Assembly: GCF_005217455.1 (NCBI RefSeq)
Contig: NZ_SZPQ01000019.1
Location: forward strand, 1-64,000
Direction of reading: 5' to 3'
Length of the DNA: 64,000 nucleotides
From: Martelella alba
GTDB taxonomy: Bacteria; Pseudomonadota; Gammaproteobacteria; Enterobacterales; Enterobacteriaceae
Shown: positions 47,596 to 57,141 of the stretch, in pieces
Numbering within the stretch: the stretch's first letter is position 1
Layout: each line of letters starts with the position of its first letter
The notes under the pieces: generated by a model
Seen by the model: the letters and a program-made list of their open reading frames with translations, nothing else
What the model was told of the DNA's origin: nothing
Databases searched by the model: none
Program-made: the position numbers and the translations under genes

Positions 47596-49656
47596 TTATT
47601 TTGCCGTGATATCCAGCAACTTACTTTCACCCGCGATCACCAGACCGCCGGCGGCGGCGGAAATGCCGCCGAACTGTTCCATATTGGTGATGACCACCGG
47701 ACTGATAAGGGAACGGGCATTGGCGTTAAGAAAGTCCAGATCCAGCTCCAAAATCGGCTGGCCCTGCGCCACCCGGGCGCCTTCGTCCACCAGGCAGGTG
47801 AACCCTTGGCCTTGCAGGTTGACGGTATCAATGCCGATATGCACCACAACTTCGGCGCCGTTGTCGGTTTCCAGACAGAACGCATGATGGGTGCCAAACA
47901 TTTTCACCACTGTGCCGCTGCCCGGCGCCACCACCAGTTTGTCGGTGGGACGAACGGCGACGCCCTCGCCGACGGCCTTACTGGCAAATCCCTCATCCGG
48001 CACTTGTTCCAGCGGGACAATTTCGCCGGTCAGCGGCGAAACCAGGCTGACCGCCACCGGGCGCGGCGCCGAGGAGGTTCGGGGGGCGTTCGTTATTTCA
48101 GCGGCCTGGGCGGCCGGCGCAGACTGGGAGGACGATTTGGCCGCCGCCACCGGACCGGAAGTCAGCACCTTGCGCATGGCATCGGCAATGATCTCGGCGC
48201 GGGTGCCGACGATAATCTGCACGCTTTCTTTATTCAGACGGATAACACCTTGGGCGCCAAGATTCTTGGCAAGCGCCTCATTCACCACCGCCGAGTTTTT
48301 AACGTTCAGGCGCAGGCGGGTAATACAGGCGTCGATACCGGTCAGATTGTCGGAGCCGCCCACTGCGCTGATGAAGCGCCGAGCCAGCAAGTCGGTTTCG
48401 CCGGCTTTGCCGACCGCCGCCGGTTGTTCGTCCACATCCACATCATAACCGTCCGCCTCGTCGCCGGCCACGGCCAGTTCACGCCCCGGGGTCAGCAAAT
48501 TGAAGCGATTAATGGTGAAACGGAACACAATGTAATAAATGATGAAGAATACAATCCATTGCGGAATGAGCATATACCAGTGTACGGCCAGCGGATTGCG
48601 GGACGACAGCACCATATCCACCAGCCCGGCGCTAAAGCCGAAGCCGGCCATCCAATGCATGCTGGCGGCGATAAATACCGAAATCCCGGTCAACAGCGCA
48701 TGGATCACATACAATACCGGCGCAACGAACATAAAGGAGAATTCCAGTGGTTCGGTGATACCGGTAAAGAACGAGGCGAAAGCGCCGGCCAACATAATCC
48801 CCGCCACTTTGCTTCTGTTTTCCGGACGGGCGCAATGATAGATGGCCAAGGCGGCGCCGGGCAGACCGAACATCATGATCGGGAAGAAACCGGCCTGGTA
48901 GCGGCCGGTAATGCCGGGGATACCGGTGCCGTTGGCGATAGATTGCGCGCCGCCGAGGAATTTAGGAATATCATTGATGCCGGCCACGTCGAACCAGAAT
49001 ACCGAGTTCAGGGCATGGTGCAGACCGACGGGGATGAGCAGACGGTTGAAGAAGGCATAGATGCCCGCGCCGACCGCGCCCATGTGCTGGATATAGATGC
49101 CGAACCCAACCAGCGCGTTGAAGATGACCGGCCAGACATACATCAGGATGAATGACACGACGATCATCACGAAAGAAACCAGGATCGGCACCAGGCGCCG
49201 CCCGCTGAAGAACGACAGGGCCTTGGGCAGTTCCACGTGGCTAAAGCGGTTATACAGCTCGGCGGAAATGATGCCCACCAGTATACCGACAAACTGATTG
49301 TTGATTTTGCCGAAGGCCGCCGGAACGCTGGCCACCGGAATCTTCTGTATCATCGCCACGGCCGCCGGCGCGCACAACGTGGTGACCACCAGGAACCCCA
49401 CCAGGCCGGACAAGGCCGCCGCGCCGTCCTTATCTTTGGACATACCGTACGCCACGCCCACCGCGAACAGCAAAGACATATTGTTGATAATGGCCGAACC
49501 GGCGGTAATGAAGAAAGCGGCCAGCGAACTGTCGCTCCCCCAGCCCACCGGGTCTATCCAATAACCGACGCCCATGAGAATGGCGGCGGCGGGCAATGTC
49601 GCCACCGGCACCATCAGCGCGCGGCCGATCTTTTGTGCATAACTGAGTATATTCAC
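47596..49656 (-). CDS. nagE: N-acetylglucosamine-specific PTS enzyme IICBA
   Basis: 686 residues from the GTG at 49656 ([22 protein letters not shown]), preceded by AAGGGGA. The frame to 49770 adds 38 residues with no support. EIIC membrane domain (about 1-375), EIIB (about 400-480, phospho-Cys in DACITRLRL) and EIIA (about 540-686, phospho-His in [13 protein letters not shown]). Imports GlcNAc and phosphorylates it at C6. Divergent from nagB over shared operators. Confidence 0.95.
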   Translation of the reverse strand: MNILSYAQKIGRALMVPVATLPAAAILMGVGYWIDPVGWGSDSSLAAFFITAGSAIINNMSLLFAVGVAYGMSKDKDGAAALSGLVGFLVVTTLCAPAAVAMIQKIPVASVPAAFGKINNQFVGILVGIISAELYNRFSHVELPKALSFFSGRRLVPILVSFVMIVVSFILMYVWPVIFNALVGFGIYIQHMGAVGAGIYAFFNRLLIPVGLHHALNSVFWFDVAGINDIPKFLGGAQSIANGTGIPGITGRYQAGFFPIMMFGLPGAALAIYHCARPENRSKVAGIMLAGAFASFFTGITEPLEFSFMFVAPVLYVIHALLTGISVFIAASMHWMAGFGFSAGLVDMVLSSRNPLAVHWYMLIPQWIVFFIIYYIVFRFTINRFNLLTPGRELAVAGDEADGYDVDVDEQPAAVGKAGETDLLARRFISAVGGSDNLTGIDACITRLRLNVKNSAVVNEALAKNLGAQGVIRLNKESVQIIVGTRAEIIADAMRKVLTSGPVAAAKSSSQSAPAAQAAEITNAPRTSSAPRPVAVSLVSPLTGEIVPLEQVPDEGFASKAVGEGVAVRPTDKLVVAPGSGTVVKMFGTHHAFCLETDNGAEVVVHIGIDTVNLQGQGFTCLVDEGARVAQGQPILELDLDFLNANARSLISPVVITNMEQFGGISAAAGGLVIAGESKLLDITAK

Positions 49657-49759
49657 CTTGATTCCCCTTTTAACCCTATCGTTCAACCCACACGGGTTGT
49701 AACCCCTGCCTGCTGCGAATTTCGCATTGCGTTTCCCCGATACACGCAGTGTAGGAACT

Positions 49760-49780
49760 TTAATTTTCAACGCAAATTAA
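49760..49780. promoter_or_regulatory. Candidate NagC operator (nagE side)
   Basis: TTAATTT-TCAACGC-AAATTAA is a perfect 7-bp inverted repeat around a 7-bp core and resembles the NagC consensus (TTATTTTGCG-N-CGCAAAAT). It lies about 105 bp upstream of nagE. Confidence 0.6.
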
Positions 49781-49791
49781 TACTACTGATT

Positions 49792-49807
49792 TGTGATTAT
49801 AATCACC
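49792..49807. promoter_or_regulatory. Candidate CRP site between nagE and nagB
   Basis: TGTGA-TTATAA-TCACC matches TGTGA-N6-TCACA at 9 of 10 positions. It lies between two NagC-type boxes, the same order as in E. coli, where CRP activates both promoters. Confidence 0.7.
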
Positions 49808-49851
49808 TTGAAGCACCAGGATTTGTGACTTATTCTTGTAAATATGTCAAA

Positions 49852-49874
49852 CTTATTTTGCAAGACGAAAAATC
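49852..49874. promoter_or_regulatory. Candidate NagC operator (nagB side)
   Basis: CTTATTTTGCAAGACGAAAAATC fits the NagC consensus TTATTTTGC followed by an inverted AAAAT. Its centre is about 93 bp from that of the nagE-side box, roughly nine helical turns, which suits the DNA looping described for E. coli. Confidence 0.65.
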
Positions 49875-49995
49875 GAGATACAACTATGCCGGTAACGCGA
49901 GAGTTTGCCCCCTCCCCCCCTACTGCGGGACCTTCGGGCTTATTATACTCTTTAGGCCGGACCGGAAAAACGCCACACTCGCCAAGAGGTTCCCA

Positions 49996-50796
49996 ATGAG
50001 ACTGATTCCTTTACAAACCGCAGCCGACGTCGGCAAATGGGCGGCGCGCCATATCGTCAATCGCATCAATGCGTTCAAACCCACCGCCGACCGCCCTTTC
50101 GTTCTCGGCCTGCCCACCGGCAGTACGCCCCTTGAAGCCTATAAATACCTTATCGAAATGCATAAAGCGGGCCAGGTAAGCTTCAAAAACGTGGTCACCT
50201 TCAACATGGACGAGTATGTCGGACTGCCCGCCGCCCATCCGGAAAGTTACCACACCTTTATGCACCAGAATTTTTTCAATCATGTTGATATCCCCTCGGG
50301 CAACATTAATCTGCTTAACGGCAACGCCGCCGATATCGATGAAGAATGCCGCCGCTATGAAGCAAAAATCGCCTCCTACGGCAAAATTCATCTGTTTATG
50401 GGCGGCGTCGGCAACGACGGACACATCGCCTTCAATGAACCGGCGTCCTCTCTGGCGTCCCGCACCCGCATCAAGACCCTTACCCAGGAAACCCGCCGGG
50501 TGAATTCCCGTTTCTTTGACAATGATATCGAACAGGTGCCGCGCTTCGCGCTGACGGTGGGAGTCGGTACCCTGCTGGACGCCGAAGAAGTGATGATACT
50601 GGTGATAGGCCATCAAAAGGCCATGGCCCTGCAAGCGGCGGTGGAAGGCAATGTCAACCATATGTGGACAATAAGCTGTCTGCAACTGCACGCCAGAGCG
50701 ATAATGGTCTGCGACGAGCCCTCCACATTGGAGCTTAAGGTCAAAACGGTGAAATATTTCCGCGAATTGGAAGCGGAAAGCCTGAAAACACTGTGA
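49996..50796 (+). CDS. nagB: Glucosamine-6-phosphate deaminase
   Basis: 266 residues from the ATG at 49996 ([21 protein letters not shown]), with AAGAGG upstream. A longer open frame reaching back to 49237 crosses the operators and nagE and is rejected. Catalytic segments [10 protein letters not shown] and [17 protein letters not shown] are intact. Converts glucosamine 6-phosphate to fructose 6-phosphate and ammonia. First gene of nagBAC. Confidence 0.97.
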   Translation: MRLIPLQTAADVGKWAARHIVNRINAFKPTADRPFVLGLPTGSTPLEAYKYLIEMHKAGQVSFKNVVTFNMDEYVGLPAAHPESYHTFMHQNFFNHVDIPSGNINLLNGNAADIDEECRRYEAKIASYGKIHLFMGGVGNDGHIAFNEPASSLASRTRIKTLTQETRRVNSRFFDNDIEQVPRFALTVGVGTLLDAEEVMILVIGHQKAMALQAAVEGNVNHMWTISCLQLHARAIMVCDEPSTLELKVKTVKYFRELEAESLKTL

Positions 50797-50816
50797 TTCC
50801 ACACCGGGAGCGAATG

Positions 50817-51962
50817 ATGTACGCACTAACCAACGGCCGGATGTATACCGGCCACCAAATTCTGGACGATCATGCGTTGATCGTCGACAACGGCGCCATC
50901 CAGGCCATTTGTCCGGCAGACGCGTTGCCCGCCGGCATCGAACGTCGCGATCTGGCCGGCGCCAACCTGGCGCCGGGTTTTATTGATTTGCAACTCAACG
51001 GATGCGGCGGAGTGCAATTCAATGATTCCCTTGACGCCCTGTCCGCGGCGACCCTGGAAACCATGCAGCGCGCCAATCAAAAGTCCGGCTGCACCAGTTT
51101 TCTGCCAACCCTTATCACCAGTACCGATGAATTCATGCAGCGTGCGGTGGAAGTGATGCGGGCATTTCTCGCGCAAAATAAAAATCAGGCGCTCGGGTTG
51201 CACCTGGAAGGCCCTTACCTCAATCCCGTCAAAAAAGGCACGCATAATCCGGACCTGATGCGCTCGCCCAACCCGGCGATGATCGATTTCCTGTGCGACA
51301 ACGCCGATGTCATCGCCATTATGACTCTGGCGCCGGAACAGGTCGATTCAGACGTGATCCGCCGGCTGAGCCAGGCGGGCATTTTGGTTTCGGCCGGCCA
51401 TTCCAACGCCACCTGCGCCCAGGCCAGGGCCGGTTTTAACGCCGGTATCGGCTTCGCCACCCATCTTTTCAACGCCATGCCGGCGGTGACCGGCCGTGAA
51501 CCCGGCCTGGTGGGTGCGGTTTTCGATGCGCCGGAAATTTATTGCGGTATTATAGCCGACGGCCTGCATGTGGACTTCGCCAATGTCCGCAATGCCAAAC
51601 GTATCAAGGGCGACAAACTGGTGCTGGTGACCGATGCCACCGCGCCGGCCGGCAGCGATCCTGAAATCGACAAGTTCATTTTCGCCGGCAAAACCATTTA
51701 TTATCGCGATGGTTTTTGTCTGGACGAAAACGGGGTCTTGAGCGGTTCGTCCCTGACGATGATCGAAGCTGTGCGCAATTGCGTGGAGCATGCAGGAATT
51801 CCATTGGACGAGGCGTTGCGAATGGCAACGCTCTATCCGGCCCGGGCGCTGGGCGCGACCGATCGGTTGGGCTCGCTGCAAATCGGCAAGGCGGCCAACC
51901 TCACCGTCTTCACCCGCGATTTCCGGATTGTCAAAACCATCGTCAATGGCGACGACGTTTAA
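50817..51962 (+). CDS. nagA: N-acetylglucosamine-6-phosphate deacetylase
   Basis: 381 residues from the ATG at 50817 ([20 protein letters not shown]); the preceding codon at 50814 is also ATG. Amidohydrolase barrel with metal ligands in [22 protein letters not shown] and [10 protein letters not shown] and the catalytic Asp in [10 protein letters not shown]. Deacetylates GlcNAc-6P, giving the inducer balance sensed by NagC. Lies 20 bp after nagB. Confidence 0.96.
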   Translation: MYALTNGRMYTGHQILDDHALIVDNGAIQAICPADALPAGIERRDLAGANLAPGFIDLQLNGCGGVQFNDSLDALSAATLETMQRANQKSGCTSFLPTLITSTDEFMQRAVEVMRAFLAQNKNQALGLHLEGPYLNPVKKGTHNPDLMRSPNPAMIDFLCDNADVIAIMTLAPEQVDSDVIRRLSQAGILVSAGHSNATCAQARAGFNAGIGFATHLFNAMPAVTGREPGLVGAVFDAPEIYCGIIADGLHVDFANVRNAKRIKGDKLVLVTDATAPAGSDPEIDKFIFAGKTIYYRDGFCLDENGVLSGSSLTMIEAVRNCVEHAGIPLDEALRMATLYPARALGATDRLGSLQIGKAANLTVFTRDFRIVKTIVNGDDV

Positions 51963-51983
51963 CGATGAGCGAGTAGAACACTG

Positions 51984-53207
51984 ATGACCCCAGGCGGACA
52001 GGCCCCGATAGGCAATGTTGATCTTGTCAAGCAACTTAATAGCGCGGCGGTCTACCGCCTGATCGATCAATCAGGTCCCATATCACGCATCCAGATTGCG
52101 GAACAAAGCCAACTGGCCCCGGCCAGCATCACCAAAATCACCCGGCAGCTACTGGAGCGGGGCCTGATTCGGGAGGTGGATCAACAAGCCTCCACCGGCG
52201 GGCGGCGGGCCATTTCCATCGTCGCCGAAACCCGGGCGTTTCAAGCCATCGGCGTGCGACTCGGCCGGCACGATACCACCTTGACGCTCTATGACCTGAC
52301 CGGGAAATCCCTCTACGAGGAATACATCCCCCTGCCCGAGCGCACCCAGGAAGCCCTGGAAACCGCCCTGTTCGGCGCCATTGCCTGTTTCTTGGAGAAC
52401 TGTCAGCGCAAACTGCGCGAGCTGATCGCTATTTCCGTCATCCTGCCCGGCCTGGTGGATCCTTATTCCGGCGTGGTCCGGTATATGCCGCACATTACCG
52501 TCAATCAGTGGCCGCTGGTGGAAAACCTGCAAAAAAAATTCCGTCTGACCGCGTTCGTCGGTCATGATATCCGTAGTCTGGCGCTGGCGGAGCACTATTT
52601 TGGTGCAACCCAGGACTGCGATGACTCCATTTTGGTTCGTTTGCATCGCGGAACCGGGGCCGGCATTTTGGTCAACGGCCAGATCTTTCTTGGCAGCAAC
52701 GGCAATGTGGGCGAAATCGGCCATATTCAGGTGGACCCGTTGGGGGAGCGCTGCCATTGCGGCAATTTCGGTTGCCTGGAAACCATCGCCGCCAACGGCG
52801 CCATCGAGCAACGGGTCAGGCATTTGCTCAACCAGGGTTATTCCAGCCGACTGACCCTGGACAACTGCCGGATCGACGCCATCTGTAAAGCCGCCAACCG
52901 GGGCGATCCGCTGGCCGGCGAAGTGATCGAGCAGGTCGGTCATCATCTGGGCAAAGTCATCGCCATCGCCATCAACCTGTTCAATCCGCAAAAAGTGGTG
53001 CTGGCCGGCGAAATTACCGAGGCGCATAAAATCCTGTTGCCGGCGGTGCAGCGTTGCATCGACAACCAGGCGCTGAGCGGTTTTCGACAAAATCTGCCGG
53101 TAGTGATTTCCCTCCTCAACCACGGCTCGGCCATTGGCGCCTTTGCGCTGGTCAAACGGGCCATGCTCAACGGCGTCCTGCTACAGCGCCTGCTGGAAGA
53201 AAACTGA
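51984..53207 (+). CDS. nagC: N-acetylglucosamine repressor NagC
   Basis: 407 residues. N-terminal winged helix (about 15-75, QIAEQSQLAPASITKITRQLLERGLIRE) and C-terminal ROK domain with the zinc motif CHCGNFGCLETIAANG. GlcNAc-6P binding releases it from the nagE/nagB operators. Lies 21 bp after nagA. In E. coli nagD follows; here nothing resembling nagD lies before asnB. Confidence 0.95.
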   Translation: MTPGGQAPIGNVDLVKQLNSAAVYRLIDQSGPISRIQIAEQSQLAPASITKITRQLLERGLIREVDQQASTGGRRAISIVAETRAFQAIGVRLGRHDTTLTLYDLTGKSLYEEYIPLPERTQEALETALFGAIACFLENCQRKLRELIAISVILPGLVDPYSGVVRYMPHITVNQWPLVENLQKKFRLTAFVGHDIRSLALAEHYFGATQDCDDSILVRLHRGTGAGILVNGQIFLGSNGNVGEIGHIQVDPLGERCHCGNFGCLETIAANGAIEQRVRHLLNQGYSSRLTLDNCRIDAICKAANRGDPLAGEVIEQVGHHLGKVIAIAINLFNPQKVVLAGEITEAHKILLPAVQRCIDNQALSGFRQNLPVVISLLNHGSAIGAFALVKRAMLNGVLLQRLLEEN

Positions 53208-53528
53208 GTCCGGTTTCTTCCGGACGTCCCGCCACCGGCATTGACGGTTCCATAAGCCACGGCGGCTTTCGACGGTCTTTATTAAAGATTCATCAAAATA
53301 AATACCAAAAAATTATCGTATTATTAATCCGTTCGCTTTTTTTGTTGATGGATCTTGAATAGAAGTGCCATTTTGATGCTAAATCAATGTCAACATGATA
53401 ACAAACTGACTCGACGCGCTTGGGGTGGCTTGCAGCGGCACGCGAGCAAACGCCGCCGGCCAAGAGGCGGCGTGAAGTCGTCGAGACGAGACCCGTAAGC
53501 GGGTCGATAGACAAAATAAGGAATAGCT
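53208..53528 (+). other. Gap between nagC and asnB
   Basis: About 320 bp without a gene. The position of nagD in E. coli, but no HAD-phosphatase motif (DxDGT) is seen in any frame. It contains an AT-rich stretch (53283-53400, likely asnB promoter) and the repeat copy at 53428-53495. Confidence 0.6.
53428..53495 (+). repeat. Dispersed palindromic repeat, copy D
   Basis: GCTTGCAGCGGCACGCGAGC and GCCGCCGGCCAAGAGGCGGCGTGAAGTCGTCGAGACGAG align with the inner and right parts of copy C (CGAGCGCCGCCAACCAAGAGGCAACG...AGTATGACGAG). Less well preserved at the left end. About 35 bp upstream of asnB. Confidence 0.55.
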
Positions 53529-55190
53529 ATGTGTTCGATTTTTGGCGCCCTCGACCTGCACTCCGATCCGGTCGAACTGCGTAAAAAAGCGTTGGAGATG
53601 TCGCGCCTGATGCGGCATCGCGGCCCCGACTGGTCTGGGGTTTATGCCGGCGACAAAGCGATATTGGCCCACGAACGGCTGTCCATCGTGGACGTCAACA
53701 CCGGCGCCCAGCCACTGTATAACGCCGCCCGCACCCATGTGCTGGCGGTCAACGGCGAAATTTACAACCACCAGGCGTTGCGCCATGAACTGGGCGAACG
53801 CTATGCGTTCCAGACCGGTTCCGATTGCGAAGTGATTCTGGCGCTCTACCAGGAAAAGGGGCCCGACTTTCTCGACAGTCTGCGGGGTATGTTCGCTTTT
53901 ATCCTTTATGATTGCGAAAAAGACGCTTATCTCATCGGCCGCGATCATATGGGCATCATTCCCCTGTATTACGGCTACGATGAAAACGGCACGCTGTTCG
54001 CCGCATCGGAAATGAAGGCGCTGGTGCCAATCTGCCGCAGCATCAAGGAATTTCCTCCGGGAAGCTATCTTTGGAGCCGGGATGGGGAAATTCGCGAATA
54101 TTATGTTCGCGATTGGTTTTCCTACGAAAATGTGAAAAACAATGTCACCGATAAAGCCGCCTTGCGCGATGCGCTGGAAGAATCGGTGAAAAGCCATCTG
54201 ATGTCCGATGTGCCTTACGGCGTATTGCTGTCCGGCGGCCTGGATTCGTCGATTATCTCCGCCATCACCAAGAAATACGCCGCCCGGCGGGTGGAGGATG
54301 AAGCCCGCAGCGAAGCCTGGTGGCCGCAGTTGCACTCTTTTGCCGTCGGACTGGAAGGTTCCCCGGACCTGAAGGCCGCCAAGGCGGTGGCCGACTACCT
54401 GGGCACGGTGCATCATGAAATCCATTTCACCGTTCAAGAGGGCCTGGACGCGATTCGCGACGTTATCTATCACATTGAAACCTATGATGTCACCACTATC
54501 CGCGCCTCTACCCCCATGTACCTGATGTCGCGTAAAATCAAAGCCATGGGCATCAAGATGGTGCTGTCAGGCGAAGGTTCGGATGAAGTGTTCGGCGGGT
54601 ATCTGTATTTCCATAAGGCGCCCAACGCGCGGGAATTCCATGAGGAGTTGGTCCGCAAGCTGCAAGCGCTGCATATGTATGACTGCGCCCGGGCCAATAA
54701 AGCCATGGCCGCCTGGGGCGTGGAAGCCCGGGTGCCTTTCCTGGACAAGCATTTCCTGGATGTGGCGATGCGCATCAATCCGCAGGATAAAATGTGCGGC
54801 CACGGCAAAATCGAAAAACACGTCTTGCGCGAGTGTTTTGCCTCGTATCTGCCGGAAAGCATCGCCTGGCGTCAGAAAGAACAGTTTTCCGACGGGGTTG
54901 GCTATAGCTGGATAGACAGCCTCAAGGAGGTGGCGGCGACGCAAATCACCGATCAGCAATTGGCCAATGCGCACTTCCGTTTCCCTTACAATACGCCGAC
55001 GTCCAAGGAAGCCTATTTTTACCGGCAGATTTTCGAGGAGCTGTTTCCGTTGCCCAGCGCCGCGGAATGCGTCCCCGGTGGTCCCTCAGTGGCCTGTTCG
55101 TCCGCCAAGGCCATCGAATGGGATGAATCCTTCAAGAAGATGGATGACCCGTCGGGGCGCGCCGTAGGCGTGCATCAATCCGCCTATTAA
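53529..55190 (+). CDS. asnB: Asparagine synthetase B (glutamine-hydrolysing)
   Basis: 553 residues, full length. After removal of Met, C2 (MCSIFGALDLHSD) is the glutaminase nucleophile; the N-terminal Ntn domain carries MRHRGPDWSG and VNGEIYNHQALR. The C-terminal synthetase domain has the PP-loop LLSGGLDSSIISAI and SGEGSDEVFGGYLYF. Makes asparagine from aspartate, glutamine and ATP. Confidence 0.97.
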   Translation: MCSIFGALDLHSDPVELRKKALEMSRLMRHRGPDWSGVYAGDKAILAHERLSIVDVNTGAQPLYNAARTHVLAVNGEIYNHQALRHELGERYAFQTGSDCEVILALYQEKGPDFLDSLRGMFAFILYDCEKDAYLIGRDHMGIIPLYYGYDENGTLFAASEMKALVPICRSIKEFPPGSYLWSRDGEIREYYVRDWFSYENVKNNVTDKAALRDALEESVKSHLMSDVPYGVLLSGGLDSSIISAITKKYAARRVEDEARSEAWWPQLHSFAVGLEGSPDLKAAKAVADYLGTVHHEIHFTVQEGLDAIRDVIYHIETYDVTTIRASTPMYLMSRKIKAMGIKMVLSGEGSDEVFGGYLYFHKAPNAREFHEELVRKLQALHMYDCARANKAMAAWGVEARVPFLDKHFLDVAMRINPQDKMCGHGKIEKHVLRECFASYLPESIAWRQKEQFSDGVGYSWIDSLKEVAATQITDQQLANAHFRFPYNTPTSKEAYFYRQIFEELFPLPSAAECVPGGPSVACSSAKAIEWDESFKKMDDPSGRAVGVHQSAY

Positions 55191-55211
55191 GACCTCTCGA
55201 CCCCGCGCGCG

Positions 55212-55237
55212 AACCGGGCTTTGACGGCCCGGTTTTT
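55212..55237 (+). terminator. asnB terminator
   Basis: ACCGGGC and GCCCGGT form a 7-bp GC-rich stem with a short loop followed by TTTTT (55233-55237), 22 bp beyond the asnB stop. Confidence 0.85.
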
Positions 55238-55386
55238 CTGTTTGGCGCACCTTGCATCCCGCGGGAAAAGGCTATGGCGCCAAGGTGTTATTCTCGTAAA
55301 AATCAGCGCTTATGCGTTTTTTATCGTCAGGTTGGTCATAAGCCAGACAAACAGTATGTGCAAAGGCGTATTACCGAAAAAAGGAG

Positions 55387-55415
55387 TTGACTGAATTTCT
55401 GCAACTACGCATAAT
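55387..55415 (+). promoter_or_regulatory. Promoter of the tRNA operon
   Basis: TTGACT (55387-55392) and CATAAT (55410-55415) are spaced by exactly 17 bp. The GC-rich discriminator GCGCCCC directly follows, the mark of stringently controlled stable-RNA promoters. The first tRNA begins 38 bp downstream. Confidence 0.75.
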
Positions 55416-55453
55416 GCGCCCCGCAACGCCGAATGATGGTCACGCGGAAGGAC

Positions 55454-55530
55454 GGCTACGTAGCTCAGCTGGTTAGAGCACAGCACTCATAATGCTGGGG
55501 TCACAGGTTCGATTCCCGTCGTAGCCACCA
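55454..55530 (+). tRNA. tRNA-Met (CAU), elongator
   Basis: 77 nt, GGCTACGTAGCTCAG start, anticodon loop CTCATAA, T-arm GGTTCGATTCC, encoded CCA. Acceptor GGCTACG pairs with CGTAGCC. A standard 1-72 pair (G-C) marks it as elongator type (metT/metU). First of six tRNAs. Confidence 0.97.
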
Positions 55531-55533
55531 TAT

Positions 55534-55618
55534 GCGGGAGTGGCGAAATTGGTAGACGCACCAGATTTAGGTTCTGGCGCCGAAAGGTGTGCGAGTTCAA
55601 GTCTCGCCTCCCGCACCA
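55534..55618 (+). tRNA. tRNA-Leu (UAG)
   Basis: 85 nt with a long variable arm, GCGGGAGTGGCGAAATTGG start, anticodon loop TTTAGGT (anticodon TAG), encoded CCA. Equivalent to leuW. It begins 3 nt after the first tRNA-Met. Confidence 0.97.
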
Positions 55619-55639
55619 GATTTCGGCTAACGCAGCGGA

Positions 55640-55714
55640 TGGGGTATAGCCAAGCGGTAAGGCAGCGGGTTTTGATCCCGCCATTCCCAGGTTCGAATCC
55701 TGGTACCCCAGCCA
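55640..55714 (+). tRNA. tRNA-Gln (UUG)
   Basis: 75 nt, TGGGGTATAGCCAAGCGG start (weak first pair typical of tRNA-Gln), anticodon loop TTTTGAT (anticodon TTG), encoded CCA. Equivalent to glnU. The only UUG reader in this array; E. coli has two. Confidence 0.97.
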
Positions 55715-55758
55715 ATCGCTTCCAGCGGCCGGCGCTATCGTACAACGGCTTTAACCTT

Positions 55759-55833
55759 TGGGATATCGCCAAGCGGTAAGGCAGCGGATTCTGATTCCGC
55801 CATCCCCAGGTTCGAATCCTGGTATCCCAGCCA
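55759..55833 (+). tRNA. tRNA-Gln (CUG)
   Basis: 75 nt, TGGGATATCGCCAAGCGG start, anticodon loop TTCTGAT (anticodon CTG), encoded CCA. The acceptor stem (TGGGATA with TATCCCA) differs from the other two tRNA-Gln genes, which carry TGGGGTA with TACCCCA. Confidence 0.97.
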
Positions 55834-55897
55834 GAACTTATTGGCCATGGGTGGCGCATGTTGCGGTTTGCAAACCATAAATCAAGAAGTACCATTT

Positions 55898-55974
55898 GGC
55901 TACGTAGCTCAGCTGGTTAGAGCACAGCACTCATAATGCTGGGGTCACAGGTTCGATTCCCGTCGTAGCCACCA
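55898..55974 (+). tRNA. tRNA-Met (CAU), second copy
   Basis: 77 nt, identical in sequence to the first tRNA-Met of the array, suggesting recent duplication or gene conversion. Confidence 0.97.
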
Positions 55975-55980
55975 TATTAT

Positions 55981-56055
55981 TGGGGTATCGCCAAGCGGTA
56001 AGGCAGCGGATTCTGATTCCGCCATTCCCAGGTTCGAATCCTGGTACCCCAGCCA
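55981..56055 (+). tRNA. tRNA-Gln (CUG), second copy
   Basis: 75 nt, TGGGGTATCGCC start, anticodon CTG. Acceptor stem as in the UUG tRNA, body as in the first CUG tRNA, so it looks like a recombinant of the two. Last tRNA of the operon. Confidence 0.97.
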
Positions 56056-56139
56056 GCTTTGAGGGCTCGCCCCCATCGGTGATGTACAGCCGATAATCTG
56101 GGGCCGCCTACCGCGAGATATCATACTTATCCGCGGGCG

Positions 56140-56172
56140 AAAAACGGAGCGCAGCGCGTTCCGTTTTTTTTT
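56140..56172 (+). terminator. Terminator of the tRNA operon
   Basis: AAAAACGGA and TCCGTTTTT pair as an 8-9 bp stem around a GCGCAGCGCGT loop and are followed by further T (nine T in all at 56164-56172). 85 bp after the last tRNA. Confidence 0.85.
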
Positions 56173-56548
56173 GCCGTGCTCTGAATACGACCCGTTGCCT
56201 GGCGGTGGTGAGCGAGCGTTGCCAACCCGCAGGCAACGTGAAGTATGGCGAGTCCCCTTCCATTACTCCCTGATGACTTTGCCGCGGTACCGTCGCCGAC
56301 GCAGTCATATCGCCAGGCCGCATCCCCGGCAGGCCTTTGCCCTTCTTTCCCGGCGCTCGAATGAACTCTCGCTCGGTTTTTGTACTCTGATAACGGGAGG
56401 GGTATATTGTGGCAAGCCGCCCGTTTTTTCACAGCAAATCCGTGGGTAATAATTCAGATCACGGTTTCGGGGTTGGCTTATCGTGCACACTGCCCCACAT
56501 CCAGGATGGATATAAATGAAAACGTAAATCATAGATTGAGAATCAACA
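56173..56548. other. Gap between the tRNA operon and the PH/SHOCT gene
   Basis: Contains one diverged palindromic repeat (56178-56254) and otherwise about 290 bp with no gene or clear promoter. The 100-codon minus-strand frames here are random open frames. Confidence 0.5.
56178..56254 (+). repeat. Dispersed palindromic repeat, copy F
   Basis: TGCTCTGAATACGACCCGTTGC at the left and AGGCAACGTGAAGTATGGCGAGT at the right match the family ends (TACTCTAAATACG..GTTGC and AGGCAACGTgaAGTATGACGAGT). GAGCGAGCGTTGCCAACC in the middle corresponds to the inner arms. Directly after the tRNA terminator. Confidence 0.65.
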
Positions 56549-57118
56549 ATGATTGACTATAAAACCGCAACCAATGATGAATTGAAAATCGAATTTAAAC
56601 GCTTGTCCAAATTGGCGGGCGACATGCCGTTAGGTACCAGGAAAGAGTTTTATCATCTGCCCGCCATACTCCGGGAACAGGAATTGCCGCTGGCCGTTGC
56701 GGCCGGTTCCATGGGCGGCAATATTTGGCTTATCACCTTAACCAGCCAGCGCATTTTGTTTTTGGACAGGAGCGCGGTATTCGGTCTCAAACAGATCAAT
56801 ATTGAATTGGCCGGTATTCTCTCGGTGAGCAGCCGGATCCGGATGATGGCCGGCAGTATCACCCTAAACACCCTGGAACAGGATTATACCATTGAAAATA
56901 TCATCAAAGGCGCCGTCATTCCCTTCGCCAATCGGGTAAATGCCGCCCGTGAGGCGCTCCGTCCATCGTCCGTGCGAACGGGTCCTATCGGCAAATCGGC
57001 CCCGGAACCGGTGGTGGATATGATAATCCAGTTGGAAAAGCTGGCTTCGCTCAAGGAGCGGGGGATTTTGAGCGAAGAAGAGTTCAGTACGCAAAAGGCA
57101 AAAATCCTGGCGATGTAA
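56549..57118 (+). CDS. PH-domain and SHOCT-domain protein, unknown function
   Basis: 189 residues. Residues about 45-135 form a bacterial PH-like domain (WLITLTSQRILFLDRSAVFGLKQINIELAGI). The C-terminus (about 157-189, DMIIQLEKLASLKERGILSEEEFSTQKAKIL) is a SHOCT oligomerisation motif. No signal peptide or membrane helix. Such proteins are often stress-associated, but none is characterised enough to name this one. It is not part of the E. coli tRNA-ubiF interval, so it is an accessory insertion here. Weak ribosome site (GAGAATC). Confidence 0.85.
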   Translation: MIDYKTATNDELKIEFKRLSKLAGDMPLGTRKEFYHLPAILREQELPLAVAAGSMGGNIWLITLTSQRILFLDRSAVFGLKQINIELAGILSVSSRIRMMAGSITLNTLEQDYTIENIIKGAVIPFANRVNAAREALRPSSVRTGPIGKSAPEPVVDMIIQLEKLASLKERGILSEEEFSTQKAKILAM

Positions 57119-57141
57119 CGATAAGCGCCCTATTGCGGTAT

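Noticed and set aside
55473..55895. A 140-codon minus-strand frame across the tRNA genes.
   Set aside because: Antisense of four tRNAs, a common false gene call.
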